Counted from the first letter of the stretch, positions 1-8,860 are shown. The stretch: DNA of 64,000 bases from Paenibacillus xylanilyticus (GCF_013359935.1 NZ_JABMCB010000192.1:1-64000), one strand, 5' to 3'. Made by a program: numbers and translations. The notes: a model not told the origin generated them from the letters alone.

Positions 1-3
1 TAA

Positions 4-75
4 GGCCCGTTGGTCAAGGGGTTAAGACACCTCCCTTTCACGGAGGTAACAGGGGTTCGAATCCCCTACGGGTCA
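4..75 (+). tRNA. tRNA-Glu (UUC)
   Basis: The seven-base acceptor stem GGCCCGT (4-10) pairs with ACGGGTC (68-74), followed by discriminator A. The anticodon loop CTTTCAC gives anticodon TTC, and the T arm has GGTTCGAATCC. No CCA is encoded. It is the first gene in view of an eight-tRNA cluster, which may begin before the window. Confidence 0.95.
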
Positions 76-82
76 TATATAT

Positions 83-158
83 GGAGGCTTAGCTCAGCTG
101 GGAGAGCATCTGCCTTACAAGCAGAGGGTCGGGGGTTCGAGCCCCTCAGCCTCCACCA
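83..158 (+). tRNA. tRNA-Val (UAC)
   Basis: Acceptor stem GGAGGCT pairs with AGCCTCC and the 3' ACCA is encoded. The anticodon stem CTGCC/.. encloses a loop with TAC. The D arm TAGCTCAGCTGGGAGAGC and T arm GGTTCGAGCCC are canonical. Confidence 0.95.
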
Positions 159-178
159 TATATGTTTTTTAATAACGA

Positions 179-252
<74 letters not shown>

Positions 253-279
253 TTAATCTTTCTATTAAGAAAGTGACTT

Positions 280-357
280 GGAACCGTGGTGTAGTTGGCC
301 TAACATGCCTGCCTGTCACGCAGGAGATCGCGGGTTCGAATCCCGTCGGTTCCGCCA
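280..357 (+). tRNA. tRNA-Asp (GUC)
   Basis: Acceptor GGAACCG pairs with CGGTTCC, followed by discriminator G and an encoded CCA. The anticodon loop CTGTCAC gives GTC. T arm GGTTCGAATCC. Confidence 0.95.
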
Positions 358-377
358 TTTATGTTTTAATACCGCAT

Positions 378-452
378 GCGGACGTGGCTCAGCGGTAGAG
401 CATCGCCTTGCCAAGGCGAGGGTCGCGGGTTCGATTCCCGTCGTCCGCTCCA
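378..452 (+). tRNA. tRNA-Gly (GCC)
   Basis: Acceptor GCGGACG pairs with CGTCCGC, with encoded TCCA. The anticodon loop TTGCCAA gives GCC on a CGCC/GGCG stem. Confidence 0.95.
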
Positions 453-461
453 ATAATATAT

Positions 462-538
462 GCGCCCTTAGCTCAGCTGGATAGAGCGTTTGACTACGAA
501 TCAAAAGGCCGGGAGTTCGAATCTCTCAGGGCGCGCCA
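462..538 (+). tRNA. tRNA-Arg (ACG)
   Basis: Acceptor GCGCCCT pairs with AGGGCGC, with encoded GCCA. The anticodon loop CTACGAA gives ACG, which is normally edited to ICG to read CGN codons. Confidence 0.95.
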
Positions 539-555
539 TTTAAATAAATTCATTT

Positions 556-634
556 GCCGGCGTGGCGGAATGGCAGACGCGCTCGACTCAAAATCGAGTG
601 GGAAACCGTGGAGGTTCGAGTCCTCTCGCCGGTA
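556..634 (+). tRNA. tRNA-Leu (CAA)
   Basis: Acceptor GCCGGCG pairs with CGCCGGT (terminal G-U), discriminator A. The anticodon loop CTCAAAA on stem CTCGA/TCGAG gives CAA, reading TTG. A long variable arm (GTGGGAAACCGTGGA region) confirms a type II tRNA. No CCA is encoded. Confidence 0.92.
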
Positions 635-642
635 TAATATAA

Positions 643-716
643 CGGGATGTAGCTCAGCTTGGTAGAGCACCTGGTTTGGGACCAGGGGGTCGCATGTTCA
701 AATCGTGTCATCCCGA
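643..716 (+). tRNA. tRNA-Pro (UGG)
   Basis: Acceptor CGGGATG pairs with CATCCCG, discriminator A716. The anticodon loop TTTGGGA gives TGG. The TCCA that follows is one base out of register, so CCA is not directly encoded. It is the last tRNA before the cluster terminator. Confidence 0.93.
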
Positions 717-727
717 TCCAAAGAAAT

Positions 728-757
728 GGACTATCTCTAAGAGGTAGTCCGTTTTTG
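728..757 (+). terminator. tRNA cluster terminator
   Basis: A ten-base-pair stem (728-737 with 741-750, one G-U pair, loop TAA) is followed by a run rich in T. It ends the tRNA transcript. Confidence 0.9.
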
Positions 758-811
758 TTTTTTCTTAACGTAATACTAAGGTACCTGGGTTCCACACACT
801 GGGTTTATTTT

Positions 812-841
812 GCATAAAGCATAATCCTTTCGGTCACACTA
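812..841 (+). promoter_or_regulatory. Candidate forespore sigma-G promoter of bofC
   Basis: GCATA (812-816) matches the sigma-G -35 pattern G[AC]AT[AG] fully. CACACTA (835-841) matches the -10 pattern CATN[AC]TA at six of seven positions, with an 18-base spacer. Transcription would begin near 848, too close to the upstream GTG at 853, which supports translation from 871. In B. subtilis bofC is a forespore-expressed gene, so the match is biologically sensible. Confidence 0.5.
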
Positions 842-870
842 GGTTTAAAAAAGTGATAGAAGGGGTTCAT

Positions 871-1566
871 GTGAACACGTTTAAATTCAGGAAACAATTC
901 AAAAGACGCTGGCGGCGCTGGAAACGAACTGCATGGATGACTGCTTCATTGGTGGTCATAACGATACTGGCCTACAGCGGATTGTCGATTTCCTCTCACA
1001 TTCAACGATTGTTAACCACCAACTTCGGTGAAGCAGCTGCGGTAATGGGGCCTGTGTCCGTCGAAGAACGATCCGAGGAAGAGGTACAAACCATATTGGC
1101 AAAGCTCTCTTCTGAACCTGATCGTTTAACTTCGGTTGTTTTGGAGACGCATTATATATGCGGGGTAGAAACGGAACGATTGGGGAAAATGGCTTTACCG
1201 CAATTAAAGATATTGTTGCAACAGCATCCGGAATGGGACGCTGAAGTGGTCGCCTCGGATACATTGCAAATCAAGGAACATGTAGATGATCTTTCCCCGT
1301 TATGCAAGGAACAGGCTTATATCAGCGTGGATGGGGTGGGGAATCTCAAACTTTATGAAGGTCGACCGGCAGAAGAGAAGGTCATACGTACTTTTTTTCA
1401 GATGGACGTCGGATCGTTGGAAAGTTCTCTGCCTGAAGGAGTACTGGAGCAATTACAGCAGGGTATCCGTGTACAAGACAAAGATGAATATAACAGCGTG
1501 ATTTCTACGTTTAGCGATTATGCCATTGATGGGCCGCATAAAGAAGAGCTTCAAAATGGCGGATAA
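871..1566 (+). CDS. bofC: BofC, forespore regulator of pro-sigma-K processing
   Basis: BofC is a forespore intermembrane-space protein that restrains the SpoIVB protease and so times pro-sigma-K activation in the mother cell. The 231-residue product has a basic N-terminus, one membrane segment at about 21-40, and the C-terminal BofC domain with ETHYICG, DDLSPLCKE and a LYEGRP motif. GTG 871 is chosen because GAAGGGG lies six bases upstream; a GTG at 853 in the same frame has no ribosome site. Its position ahead of the ruv genes matches B. subtilis. A sigma-G-like promoter and a downstream terminator suggest a single-gene unit. Confidence 0.88.
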   Translation: MNTFKFRKQFKRRWRRWKRTAWMTASLVVITILAYSGLSISSHIQRLLTTNFGEAAAVMGPVSVEERSEEEVQTILAKLSSEPDRLTSVVLETHYICGVETERLGKMALPQLKILLQQHPEWDAEVVASDTLQIKEHVDDLSPLCKEQAYISVDGVGNLKLYEGRPAEEKVIRTFFQMDVGSLESSLPEGVLEQLQQGIRVQDKDEYNSVISTFSDYAIDGPHKEELQNGG

Positions 1567-1604
1567 ATGAAGCGAATCCCATATTAGACTAGGGAATCAG
1601 TCTT

Positions 1605-1629
1605 AGGGCATCGAAAGATGTCCTTTTTG
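1605..1629 (+). terminator. bofC terminator
   Basis: Stem GGGCATC/GATGTCC with a GAAA tetraloop, extended by an A-T pair, then TTTTT. Confidence 0.8.
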
Positions 1630-1748
1630 TCGTAGGAAAAACGACTAGTCGCAAGAGGAACACGACTATGCAGAAAATGCCCTTTTTATGCCGAACCAAA
1701 CGCTACCAGAGATTAGACAAAGTTTTTCCTGTCGGAGGGTCTATCTTT

Positions 1749-1757
1749 TGTTATAAT
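1749..1757 (+). promoter_or_regulatory. Extended -10 promoter before ruvC
   Basis: TGTTATAAT is a perfect -10 hexamer with the TG extension. The -35 region is poor, as is usual for extended -10 promoters. It lies about 40 bases before ruvC. Confidence 0.55.
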
Positions 1758-1798
1758 GAAATGAACGATACATATGTTCGCTTTATTGTAAGGGAGAG

Positions 1799-2308
1799 AT
1801 GGTTTTGCGTTTTTTGGGAATTGACCCGGGGATTGCGATTGTCGGTTTTGGATTTGTGGATAAGATCGGTAGTAAAGTGGTACCCGTACAATATGGCTGC
1901 ATTCAGACGGAAGCTCACACACCTGAAGAAGAACGGTTGCTTCACGTTTATGAGGGCATGGTGCAGTTAATCGATAAATACAAGCCAGATGCAGTAGCAC
2001 TGGAAAAACTTTTTTTTAACCGGAACGTGACTACAGCGATGTCTGTCAGCCAGGCGAGAGGTGTTATGGTGCTTGCTGCTGCACAGAAGGGCTTGCCCAT
2101 AGCAGAATATACCCCAATGCAGATCAAACAGGCGATCGTGGGATATGGTAAGGCAGAGAAGCGGCAGGTGCAGGAAATGGTCAAAATGTTTTTGCGTTTG
2201 CAGGCTATTCCGAAACCGGATGACGTAGCAGATGCTTTGGCTGTAGCTGTGTGTCATGCGCACTCATATACATTAAATTCCAAGTTGAATGAGGTATTGC
2301 GAAAATGA
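1799..2308 (+). CDS. ruvC: RuvC, Holliday junction resolvase
   Basis: This endonuclease cuts Holliday junctions symmetrically, working with RuvAB. The 169-residue product has the family length. Its acidic metal-binding residues are visible: D9 in GIDPG, E69 in VALEK, and D141/D142 and D145 in PDDVADALA. Start ATG 1799 follows AGGGAG closely; a TTG at 1805 is a possible alternative with better spacing. The stop overlaps the ruvA start (ATGA). Most Bacillus species use RecU and lack ruvC, so its presence here fits Paenibacillus-like relatives. Confidence 0.95.
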   Translation: MVLRFLGIDPGIAIVGFGFVDKIGSKVVPVQYGCIQTEAHTPEEERLLHVYEGMVQLIDKYKPDAVALEKLFFNRNVTTAMSVSQARGVMVLAAAQKGLPIAEYTPMQIKQAIVGYGKAEKRQVQEMVKMFLRLQAIPKPDDVADALAVAVCHAHSYTLNSKLNEVLRK

Positions 2309-2919
2309 TTGATTTTCTAAGAGGACAGTTCGTACATGTAGAGAATGAATATATTGTGCTTGATGTTCATGGTGTCGGGTACCGGGTCTTCTGTCCCAAT
2401 CCGTTTGCTTTTGCGAAGCAGGAAGGCGAAATTACGGTGTATACCCATCACCATGTGCGTGAAGACGCGATGCTGCTGTTTGGTTTTGTTACACGGGAAG
2501 AACAGCGTTTGTTCCGTAAACTGATTGAAGTTTCCGGTATTGGACCAAAGGTTGCGCTTGGTATATTAGCAGGTGGTACACCGGACCACGTTGTTACAGC
2601 GATCTATCAGGAGAATTTGACGTTCCTGACAAAATTGCCGGGCATCGGCAAGAAGACGGCACAACGCATGATTTTGGACCTCAAAGACAAGCTGGACGGT
2701 TTTGGTGCAGCGGCGTATGCTACAGGTTTGTTTGCACCACCTTCTGAGGAAGCAGGAAGTGGTTCTGCATGGGATGAGGCACGTGACGGTTTGAAGGCTC
2801 TCGGTTATACAGACAGTGAGCTTGATAAAGTGTGGCTTAAGTTGAAGAAGGATGTCACTTCGGCGGATTCTGTTGATGTGTTGATGAAACGTGCGCTGCA
2901 AATGCTGTTTACGGGTTAG
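2305..2919 (+). CDS. ruvA: RuvA, Holliday junction DNA-binding subunit
   Basis: RuvA is a tetramer that holds the four-way junction and loads the RuvB motor. The 204-residue product has an N-terminal OB fold (about 1-63), tandem helix-hairpin-helix motifs (GIGPKVALG and GIGKKTAQR) and a C-terminal domain that contacts RuvB. The four-base ATGA overlap with ruvC implies translational coupling. Confidence 0.97.
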   Translation: MIDFLRGQFVHVENEYIVLDVHGVGYRVFCPNPFAFAKQEGEITVYTHHHVREDAMLLFGFVTREEQRLFRKLIEVSGIGPKVALGILAGGTPDHVVTAIYQENLTFLTKLPGIGKKTAQRMILDLKDKLDGFGAAAYATGLFAPPSEEAGSGSAWDEARDGLKALGYTDSELDKVWLKLKKDVTSADSVDVLMKRALQMLFTG

Positions 2920-2975
2920 TTAAATTTGCATATAACATATAGCAGTAGCCCGCACAAAAAAAGGTAGGGATGAAC

Positions 2976-3986
2976 ATGGATGACCGGATTATTTCCGCCA
3001 ACCTGATGATGGAGGATCAGAATGTTGAACTGAGTCTCCGTCCCCGGTATCTGAATGAATATATCGGACAAAACAAGGTCAAGGAAAATTTGAAAGTATA
3101 TATTGAAGCTGCCAAATTGCGCAATGAAGCATTGGATCATGTGCTGCTCTATGGTCCACCCGGACTTGGTAAAACGACTCTTGCCAATATCGTTGCTAAC
3201 GAGTTGGGCGTGAACCTGCGCACCACCTCGGGACCGGCGATTGAACGCCCGGGCGATCTGGCTGCGCTGCTGACGAATTTACAGGAAGGCGATGTCCTGT
3301 TTATTGATGAAATTCATCGTCTGCACCGTACCGTTGAAGAAGTGATGTATCCCGCCATGGAAGACTCTGCGTTGGATATTATGATCGGGAAAGGGCCAAG
3401 TGCTCGTTCCGTTCGGCTGGATCTTCCGCCGTTCACCCTGATCGGGGCTACAACACGTGCAGGCTTGCTGTCTGCACCACTTCGAGACCGGTTTGGTGTC
3501 ATTAGCCGTCTGGAGTTTTATACAGTGGATGAGCTGGCGTACATCGTCTCACGATCTACTGAAATTCTGGGCGTCGAGATTGTTGGTGATGCTGCAGAAG
3601 AGATTGCACTGCGTTCCCGTGGGACACCGCGGATTGCCAATCGATTGCTGAAAAGGGTACGCGACTTCGCTCAGGTGCGTGGCGATGGAATAATTACTCA
3701 GGCACTGGCTGAAGAGGCTTTGAAACGACTTCAGATTGACCCACGTGGATTGGACGAAATCGATCACAAGATGCTTACATCCATGATTACCAGTTTCCGC
3801 GGAGGTCCTGTTGGCCTGGATACGATAGCAGCTACAATTGGTGAAGAAAGTCAGACCATTGAGGATGTCTATGAGCCATATCTGCTGCAGATCGGCATGA
3901 TTCAGCGTACACCAAGAGGCCGGATCGTTACGGATCTCGCTTATCATCATCTGGGTCTGCCTATACCACCAAGAGACGGAAAGTAA
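2976..3986 (+). CDS. ruvB: RuvB, branch-migration ATPase
   Basis: RuvB is the hexameric AAA+ motor that drives branch migration with RuvA. Walker A is GPPGLGKTT, Walker B contains DEIH, and the sensor region reads IGATTRAG; the winged-helix C-terminus ends at 336 residues. ATG 2976 is preferred over ATG 2970 because AAGGTAGGG ends six bases before it and the product then begins MDDR, like B. subtilis MDER. It forms an operon with ruvC-ruvA. Confidence 0.96.
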   Translation: MDDRIISANLMMEDQNVELSLRPRYLNEYIGQNKVKENLKVYIEAAKLRNEALDHVLLYGPPGLGKTTLANIVANELGVNLRTTSGPAIERPGDLAALLTNLQEGDVLFIDEIHRLHRTVEEVMYPAMEDSALDIMIGKGPSARSVRLDLPPFTLIGATTRAGLLSAPLRDRFGVISRLEFYTVDELAYIVSRSTEILGVEIVGDAAEEIALRSRGTPRIANRLLKRVRDFAQVRGDGIITQALAEEALKRLQIDPRGLDEIDHKMLTSMITSFRGGPVGLDTIAATIGEESQTIEDVYEPYLLQIGMIQRTPRGRIVTDLAYHHLGLPIPPRDGK

Positions 3987-4081
3987 CCTGTGTTAACGGA
4001 ATCTCTTAATAAAGAAAGTTGAAGTTTTCAAGAAATCTACCCGATATAAATTGTAGAAACTGCATGGAGAGGAGTTTGAAC

Positions 4082-6166
4082 GTGGGGAAAGCATTACCAA
4101 CGAAGAAGTGGAGCCGGCGGTTAAAGGTTTTGGCTGCCGCTCTCTTGACGGTAGGATGTCTGCAAGTGCCTGCCTTTGCTGCAGAGAGTAATGGACAGAT
4201 GATCCGGGTAGCGATGTTTGCGAACCTGGGAAGTACGTATAAGTCGACAACACCACTCATCACACTTGAGACAACTGGTAAGTGGAGTATTGGATCAGAG
4301 AGTGGGGCGGGTGTATCCCTTCCTGCTGGTCAAATTCGTTTCAGTGCGGATGGCTTACGGGTAAAGGTGCTCGAAACTGGGGACTTCAAGACTGCAGCCG
4401 CAGCTGCAAAATTATTACAGGCAACCAGCGATAAACCATCGCTGTTCACCACGACGTTGAGCGGTAAGGCAACCTACCAGCTGTATACGGGGAATTATGC
4501 AACAGAAGCTTTGGCTTCACAAGCAGTAGCACGAGTGCAAAAAGTGGCTGCAGCTCAAATGGGTGGTCAAAAGGCAGCGGTAACCGGAAGCAAGCGTTTG
4601 TCGGCAGGGAGCTACAGTTCACTCCAGGAAGCTGAGGCTGCACAGGCATCGCTCTTATCAGCAGGAATCAGTGCCTACACAGTACTGCAATTGACTGGCG
4701 GAGCTCAAGGATATTCGGTATGGGTTGGAGAAGCGGTTACGGATGCGGAACTGGCAGCAGTGCAAAAGAATGTGGAAGCCAAAGCACCCGGAGTGAGCTT
4801 AACCCCTGTAACTAACAGTGCTGCGCTCATGATCCGTCAGGATGCCGGATTAAGTGCGGATACACTGAAAACTGTTCCACATTACACCATCGCAGGCAGT
4901 GAAGCCAAAGCTTTTGTGCAAGGTGATGGAAGCGGGATTAAAGTATTGGAACGCTCTGAGCGGACATACCGGGGAGACATGGAAATTAGCATCGTAGGCG
5001 GCGATCTTGCTTTGGTCAATGTCGTCCCACTTGAACAATATCTATACTCGGTTGTTGGGGCTGAAGTATATTCATCCTGGCCAGCGGAGGCCCTAAAAGT
5101 TCAGGCAGTCGCAGCTCGCTCTTACGCGCTTCAACAGGGCGATCGTTTTAAAATCGCCAATGTGGTGGATACGACACTCAGCCAAGCGTATAACGGAATT
5201 GGTTCGGAGAACGATAAAGTATCGAGTGCCGTAGACGCAACTGCAGGGGAAGTCATCAAAAGCGGCGGTAAAATCGTTGAGGCTGTGTTCTCTTCCAATG
5301 CAGGTGGACAAACAGCTCACCCATCCGAAGTATGGAATGGTGGGGCAGGAGTGTTCAGTAATGTGGACAGCCCTGGGGATGCATCGGCCCAAGCTGGGTT
5401 ACATACGTGGTACCATGTGCTGCTAAGTTCAGGGATCAGTGGATACATCCGTGAGGACAATGTCAAAGAACTGACAACGAAAACAGATGCAGGGCTGTCC
5501 AAAGTGACGGTTACCGCCCAAAATACCAATGTACGTCCCATACCACTCATCCAATCTACGGTTGAACCGGTGGCCAAAATGAACCCGGGCACCGAGGCTG
5601 TGGTTTTGGCGAAAGTAGCACAGTCCAATGATTACGCGTGGGTAAGAGGACCTTTTACCTCAGCTGCTTTGGTAAAAGCGCTGCAAGGAAAAACAACGAC
5701 GACCGTTCCCGCGTCCATCTCAACATTGGAAGTCACGAAGCGCGGACCTTCAGGAAGAGCTCTTGAAGTCAGTGCGAACGGACAACCATTGACGGTCAAA
5801 TATGCGGATACGTATCGTTCCGCACTTGGGGGATTGCCGAGCACCTTATTTGATATTGCAGGAACCGGAAGTTATACTGTATTAGGCGCTGACGGGCAAA
5901 CATCAAGTAAAACCGGTTCTAAAGGAGCAGCTGTTTTATCAGCTTCTGGAACGGGCACTTCATCCGGTAATGCTCTTGTCGTTATGAGCGGGGATGGTCA
6001 AGCCAGAGCAGTGACCCAGGGTCAGACCTTCATGTTCATTGGTCAGGGTAACGGTCACGGATTGGGCTTGTCTCAATGGGGGGCCAAAGGTATGGCAGAT
6101 GAAGGGTATGATTACCAGGAAATATTGAAACACTATTATCAAAATGCGACTATTGTTAAGGAATGA
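4082..6166 (+). CDS. SpoIID/LytB-domain exported protein with SPOR-like region
   Basis: The 694-residue product starts at GTG 4082, seven bases after AGAGGAG; upstream TTG 4019 and ATG 4064 lack such a site. A signal peptide covers about 1-34. A SPOR-like repeat region (YQLYTGNY, LSAGSYSS) lies near 130-210. The SpoIID/LytB core follows, with VVGAEVYSSWPAEALKVQAVAARSYA-type sequence, SSNAGGQT, and the C-terminal GHGLGLSQWGA motif. SpoIID proteins are lytic transglycosylases acting on denuded glycan at engulfment. This one is longer than B. subtilis SpoIID and sits between ruvB and queA, so I call it a family member and not SpoIID itself. Its substrate and timing are unknown. Confidence 0.85.
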   Translation: MGKALPTKKWSRRLKVLAAALLTVGCLQVPAFAAESNGQMIRVAMFANLGSTYKSTTPLITLETTGKWSIGSESGAGVSLPAGQIRFSADGLRVKVLETGDFKTAAAAAKLLQATSDKPSLFTTTLSGKATYQLYTGNYATEALASQAVARVQKVAAAQMGGQKAAVTGSKRLSAGSYSSLQEAEAAQASLLSAGISAYTVLQLTGGAQGYSVWVGEAVTDAELAAVQKNVEAKAPGVSLTPVTNSAALMIRQDAGLSADTLKTVPHYTIAGSEAKAFVQGDGSGIKVLERSERTYRGDMEISIVGGDLALVNVVPLEQYLYSVVGAEVYSSWPAEALKVQAVAARSYALQQGDRFKIANVVDTTLSQAYNGIGSENDKVSSAVDATAGEVIKSGGKIVEAVFSSNAGGQTAHPSEVWNGGAGVFSNVDSPGDASAQAGLHTWYHVLLSSGISGYIREDNVKELTTKTDAGLSKVTVTAQNTNVRPIPLIQSTVEPVAKMNPGTEAVVLAKVAQSNDYAWVRGPFTSAALVKALQGKTTTTVPASISTLEVTKRGPSGRALEVSANGQPLTVKYADTYRSALGGLPSTLFDIAGTGSYTVLGADGQTSSKTGSKGAAVLSASGTGTSSGNALVVMSGDGQARAVTQGQTFMFIGQGNGHGLGLSQWGAKGMADEGYDYQEILKHYYQNATIVKE

Positions 6167-6173
6167 ATCGAAG

Positions 6174-7202
6174 ATGAATGTGAACTTATATGATTTTGAA
6201 CTACCGGAGCAGCTGATCGCACAGACGCCATTGCTTGATCGTACGGCGTCCCGGCTGCTGACCTTAAACAAGGAGAGCGGTGAGGTTAATCATCACTCGT
6301 TCCCTGATATTATCAACTTTCTGGAGCCTGGTGACACATTGGTCTTGAATGATACTCGTGTTTTGCCGGCTCGCTTATTCGGCACGAAAGAGGACACCGG
6401 GGCTAAGGCTGAGGTACTTCTGCTGAAAAACGTGGAGGGCGATCGTTGGGAAGCCCTTGTCAAACCAGGGAAGAGGCTGAAAGCCGGTTCTGTTATCGTA
6501 TTCGGTGATGAGCTTAAGGCCGTCATCGATGAAGAGGGCGAAATGGGCGCACGCATGCTGACGTTCTCCTATAATGGAATCTTTCAGGAGATTCTGGATC
6601 GCTTGGGTGAAATGCCTTTGCCTCCTTATATCAAAGAGACACTGGATGACCGCGAAAGATACCAAACGGTATATGCCAAGCACGAAGGATCAGCGGCAGC
6701 GCCAACGGCTGGATTGCATTTTACGGATAAGCTGCTGGACGAAATCCGTGCCAAAGGAGTCAATGTTACCTTCATCACGCTTCATGTTGGACTCGGAACG
6801 TTCCGCCCCATGTCTGTTGATGTTGTGGAAGACCATGAGATGCACGAGGAGTATTACTCCCTGTCTCAGGAAACTGCGGACTTAATTAATGCAACGAAGA
6901 GACGTGGTAACCGTATATTTGCAGTAGGTACGACGAGCTGTCGAACGCTTGAAACCGTAGGCAGCAAGTTCGAAGATGGCGTGCTTCGGGAAAGCAGCGG
7001 CTGGACCAAAATCTTTATCTATCCAGGTTACACCTTTAAGGTTATTGATGGCATGCTTACGAACTTCCATTTGCCGAAATCGACACTGGTTATGCTGGTA
7101 AGTGCTCTTGCAGGCAGAGAGCATATCATGCATGCTTATGAGCAGGCGATCCAAGAGCAATACCGCTTTTTCAGTTTTGGCGATGCCATGTTGATCTATT
7201 GA
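6174..7202 (+). CDS. queA: QueA, S-adenosylmethionine:tRNA ribosyltransferase-isomerase
   Basis: QueA transfers and isomerises the ribose of SAM onto preQ1 at tRNA position 34, forming epoxyqueuosine. The 342-residue product starts at ATG 6174; MNVNLYDFELPEQLIAQTP matches the B. subtilis N-terminus, so the longer frame from 6144 is not used. TAAGGA lies 11 bases upstream. Family motifs NDTRVLPARL, PTAGLHFT and HVGLGTF(R)P are intact. It lies upstream of its pathway partner tgt. Confidence 0.96.
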   Translation: MNVNLYDFELPEQLIAQTPLLDRTASRLLTLNKESGEVNHHSFPDIINFLEPGDTLVLNDTRVLPARLFGTKEDTGAKAEVLLLKNVEGDRWEALVKPGKRLKAGSVIVFGDELKAVIDEEGEMGARMLTFSYNGIFQEILDRLGEMPLPPYIKETLDDRERYQTVYAKHEGSAAAPTAGLHFTDKLLDEIRAKGVNVTFITLHVGLGTFRPMSVDVVEDHEMHEEYYSLSQETADLINATKRRGNRIFAVGTTSCRTLETVGSKFEDGVLRESSGWTKIFIYPGYTFKVIDGMLTNFHLPKSTLVMLVSALAGREHIMHAYEQAIQEQYRFFSFGDAMLIY

Positions 7203-7254
7203 TTTACACGATAATCTTGGCATAACGATTAATTTTAGAGGATGATTAAAACCA

Positions 7255-8391
7255 ATGGCAGCAATTACGTATGAACATATCAAAACATGTAAACAATCCG
7301 GTGCGCGTCTGGGACGCGTACATACACCGCATGGTATTATCGAGACACCAACCTTTATGCCTGTAGGAACACAGGCGACTGTAAAAACGATGAGTCCAGA
7401 AGAGTTGAAGGAGATGGATGCACAGATTATTCTGAGTAACACCTATCATCTTTTCCTCAGACCTGGTCATGAGATTATTCGTCAGGCTGGCGGCCTTCAC
7501 AAGTTCATGAACTGGGATCGCCCGATTTTGACGGACAGTGGTGGATTTCAAGTGTTTTCCCTCAGCGAGATGCGTAAAATTACGGAAGAAGGGGTTCACT
7601 TCCGTTCCCACCTGAATGGCGACAAGAAGTTCCTTTCCCCTGAGGTGGCCATGGAAATTCAGAATGCACTCGGTTCCGATATTATGATGGCATTTGATGA
7701 ATGTCCGCCGTATCCGGCTGAATACGAATATGTGAAAAAATCACTTGAAAGAACGAGCCGCTGGGCAGAGCGCTGCCTGGAAAGTCATGCTCGTCCGCAT
7801 GATCAAGGTCTGTTTGCCATCGTACAGGGAGGCATGCATGAAGATTTGCGTCGCCAGAGCGCTGCAGATTTGACTTCCATGGATTTCCCGGGGTATGCTA
7901 TTGGTGGACTGAGTGTTGGAGAACCGAAACATTTGATGTATGGCGTATTGGACTACACAGTGCCACTGTTGCCTTCCAATAAACCACGTTATTTGATGGG
8001 AGTAGGTTCGCCCGATGCATTGATTGAGGGGTCGATTCGCGGAGTGGACATGTTCGACTGTGTTCTGCCTACCCGGATTGCCCGTAACGGAACAACAATG
8101 ACCAGCCAGGGGCGTCTTGTAGTTCGTAATGCCAAGTTCGCAACCGATTTTGGTCCACTGGACCCTGAATGCGATTGCTACACTTGCCGTAACTACTCCA
8201 GAGCTTACCTGCGTCATTTAATCAAAGCGGATGAAACATTTGGCTTGCGTTTGACGACGATTCATAACCTTCATTTCTTGCAGAATTTGATGCGCAATGT
8301 GCGCAAAGCCATAATGGAAGATCGTTTGCTTGATTTCCGTGATGAATTTTTCGATCAATATGGTCTTCACGACAATGACAAAGGTTTCTGA
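7255..8391 (+). CDS. tgt: Tgt, tRNA-guanine transglycosylase
   Basis: Tgt exchanges guanine 34 of GUN-anticodon tRNAs (Asp, Asn, His, Tyr) for preQ1; a substrate tRNA-Asp gene is at 280. The 378-residue TIM barrel has DSGGFQ with D94, the nucleophile D268 in FDCVLPTR, and a zinc site formed by C306, C308, C311 and H337. AGAGGATG precedes ATG 7255. It forms the queuosine unit with queA, and yajC follows. Confidence 0.97.
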   Translation: MAAITYEHIKTCKQSGARLGRVHTPHGIIETPTFMPVGTQATVKTMSPEELKEMDAQIILSNTYHLFLRPGHEIIRQAGGLHKFMNWDRPILTDSGGFQVFSLSEMRKITEEGVHFRSHLNGDKKFLSPEVAMEIQNALGSDIMMAFDECPPYPAEYEYVKKSLERTSRWAERCLESHARPHDQGLFAIVQGGMHEDLRRQSAADLTSMDFPGYAIGGLSVGEPKHLMYGVLDYTVPLLPSNKPRYLMGVGSPDALIEGSIRGVDMFDCVLPTRIARNGTTMTSQGRLVVRNAKFATDFGPLDPECDCYTCRNYSRAYLRHLIKADETFGLRLTTIHNLHFLQNLMRNVRKAIMEDRLLDFRDEFFDQYGLHDNDKGF

Positions 8392-8457
8392 TCAGGTTTT
8401 GCAGAACCGAAGAAACACGCAGTATCTGTAAGTATAGTCGATAAGGGGGAGTTTTGA

Positions 8458-8772
8458 ATGTTTCAGGGAATGCCTTTAGCAGGAGCTCAAGCAGGCGGTG
8501 GAATTGTATCTTTGATTGTACCTTTGGTACTCATGGTTGCGATTTTCTACTTCTTGATGATCCGTCCACAGAACAAAAAACAAAAGCAGCGCAATGCGAT
8601 GCTGAATCAGTTGAAAAAAGGCGATAAAATTGTAACCATCGGTGGCCTTCACGGTACCATTGCTGAAATTACGGATGATGTTGTTGTCCTTCGTGTAAAC
8701 GATGTGACCAAGCTTACATTCGACCGTAATGCCATCAGCAGTGCAGTGAGTCGTGAAACCGCTGTTGAATAG
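8458..8772 (+). CDS. yajC: YajC, Sec translocase accessory subunit
   Basis: Single-pass membrane protein of 104 residues associated with SecDF. The membrane helix is about 16-34, followed by the hallmark MIRPQNKKQKQ and the soluble region with GDKIVTIGGLHGTI. AAGGGGGAG precedes ATG 8458. It follows tgt as in most bacteria, and secD/secF lie 3.6 kb downstream. Confidence 0.95.
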   Translation: MFQGMPLAGAQAGGGIVSLIVPLVLMVAIFYFLMIRPQNKKQKQRNAMLNQLKKGDKIVTIGGLHGTIAEITDDVVVLRVNDVTKLTFDRNAISSAVSRETAVE

Positions 8773-8791
8773 CATGATTCTAGTTTGTATC

Positions 8792-8829
8792 AGAGAATCG
8801 GATCTCTACGGAGACCCGGTTCTCTTTTT
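8792..8829 (+). terminator. yajC terminator
   Basis: A 14-pair stem (GAGAATCGG... with CCCGGTTCTC, one wobble and one mismatch) with a four-base loop is followed by TTTTT. It ends the queA-tgt-yajC transcript. Confidence 0.88.
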
Positions 8830-8860
8830 CTTTTTTTTTATAATCGAATGCTTAAAAATT

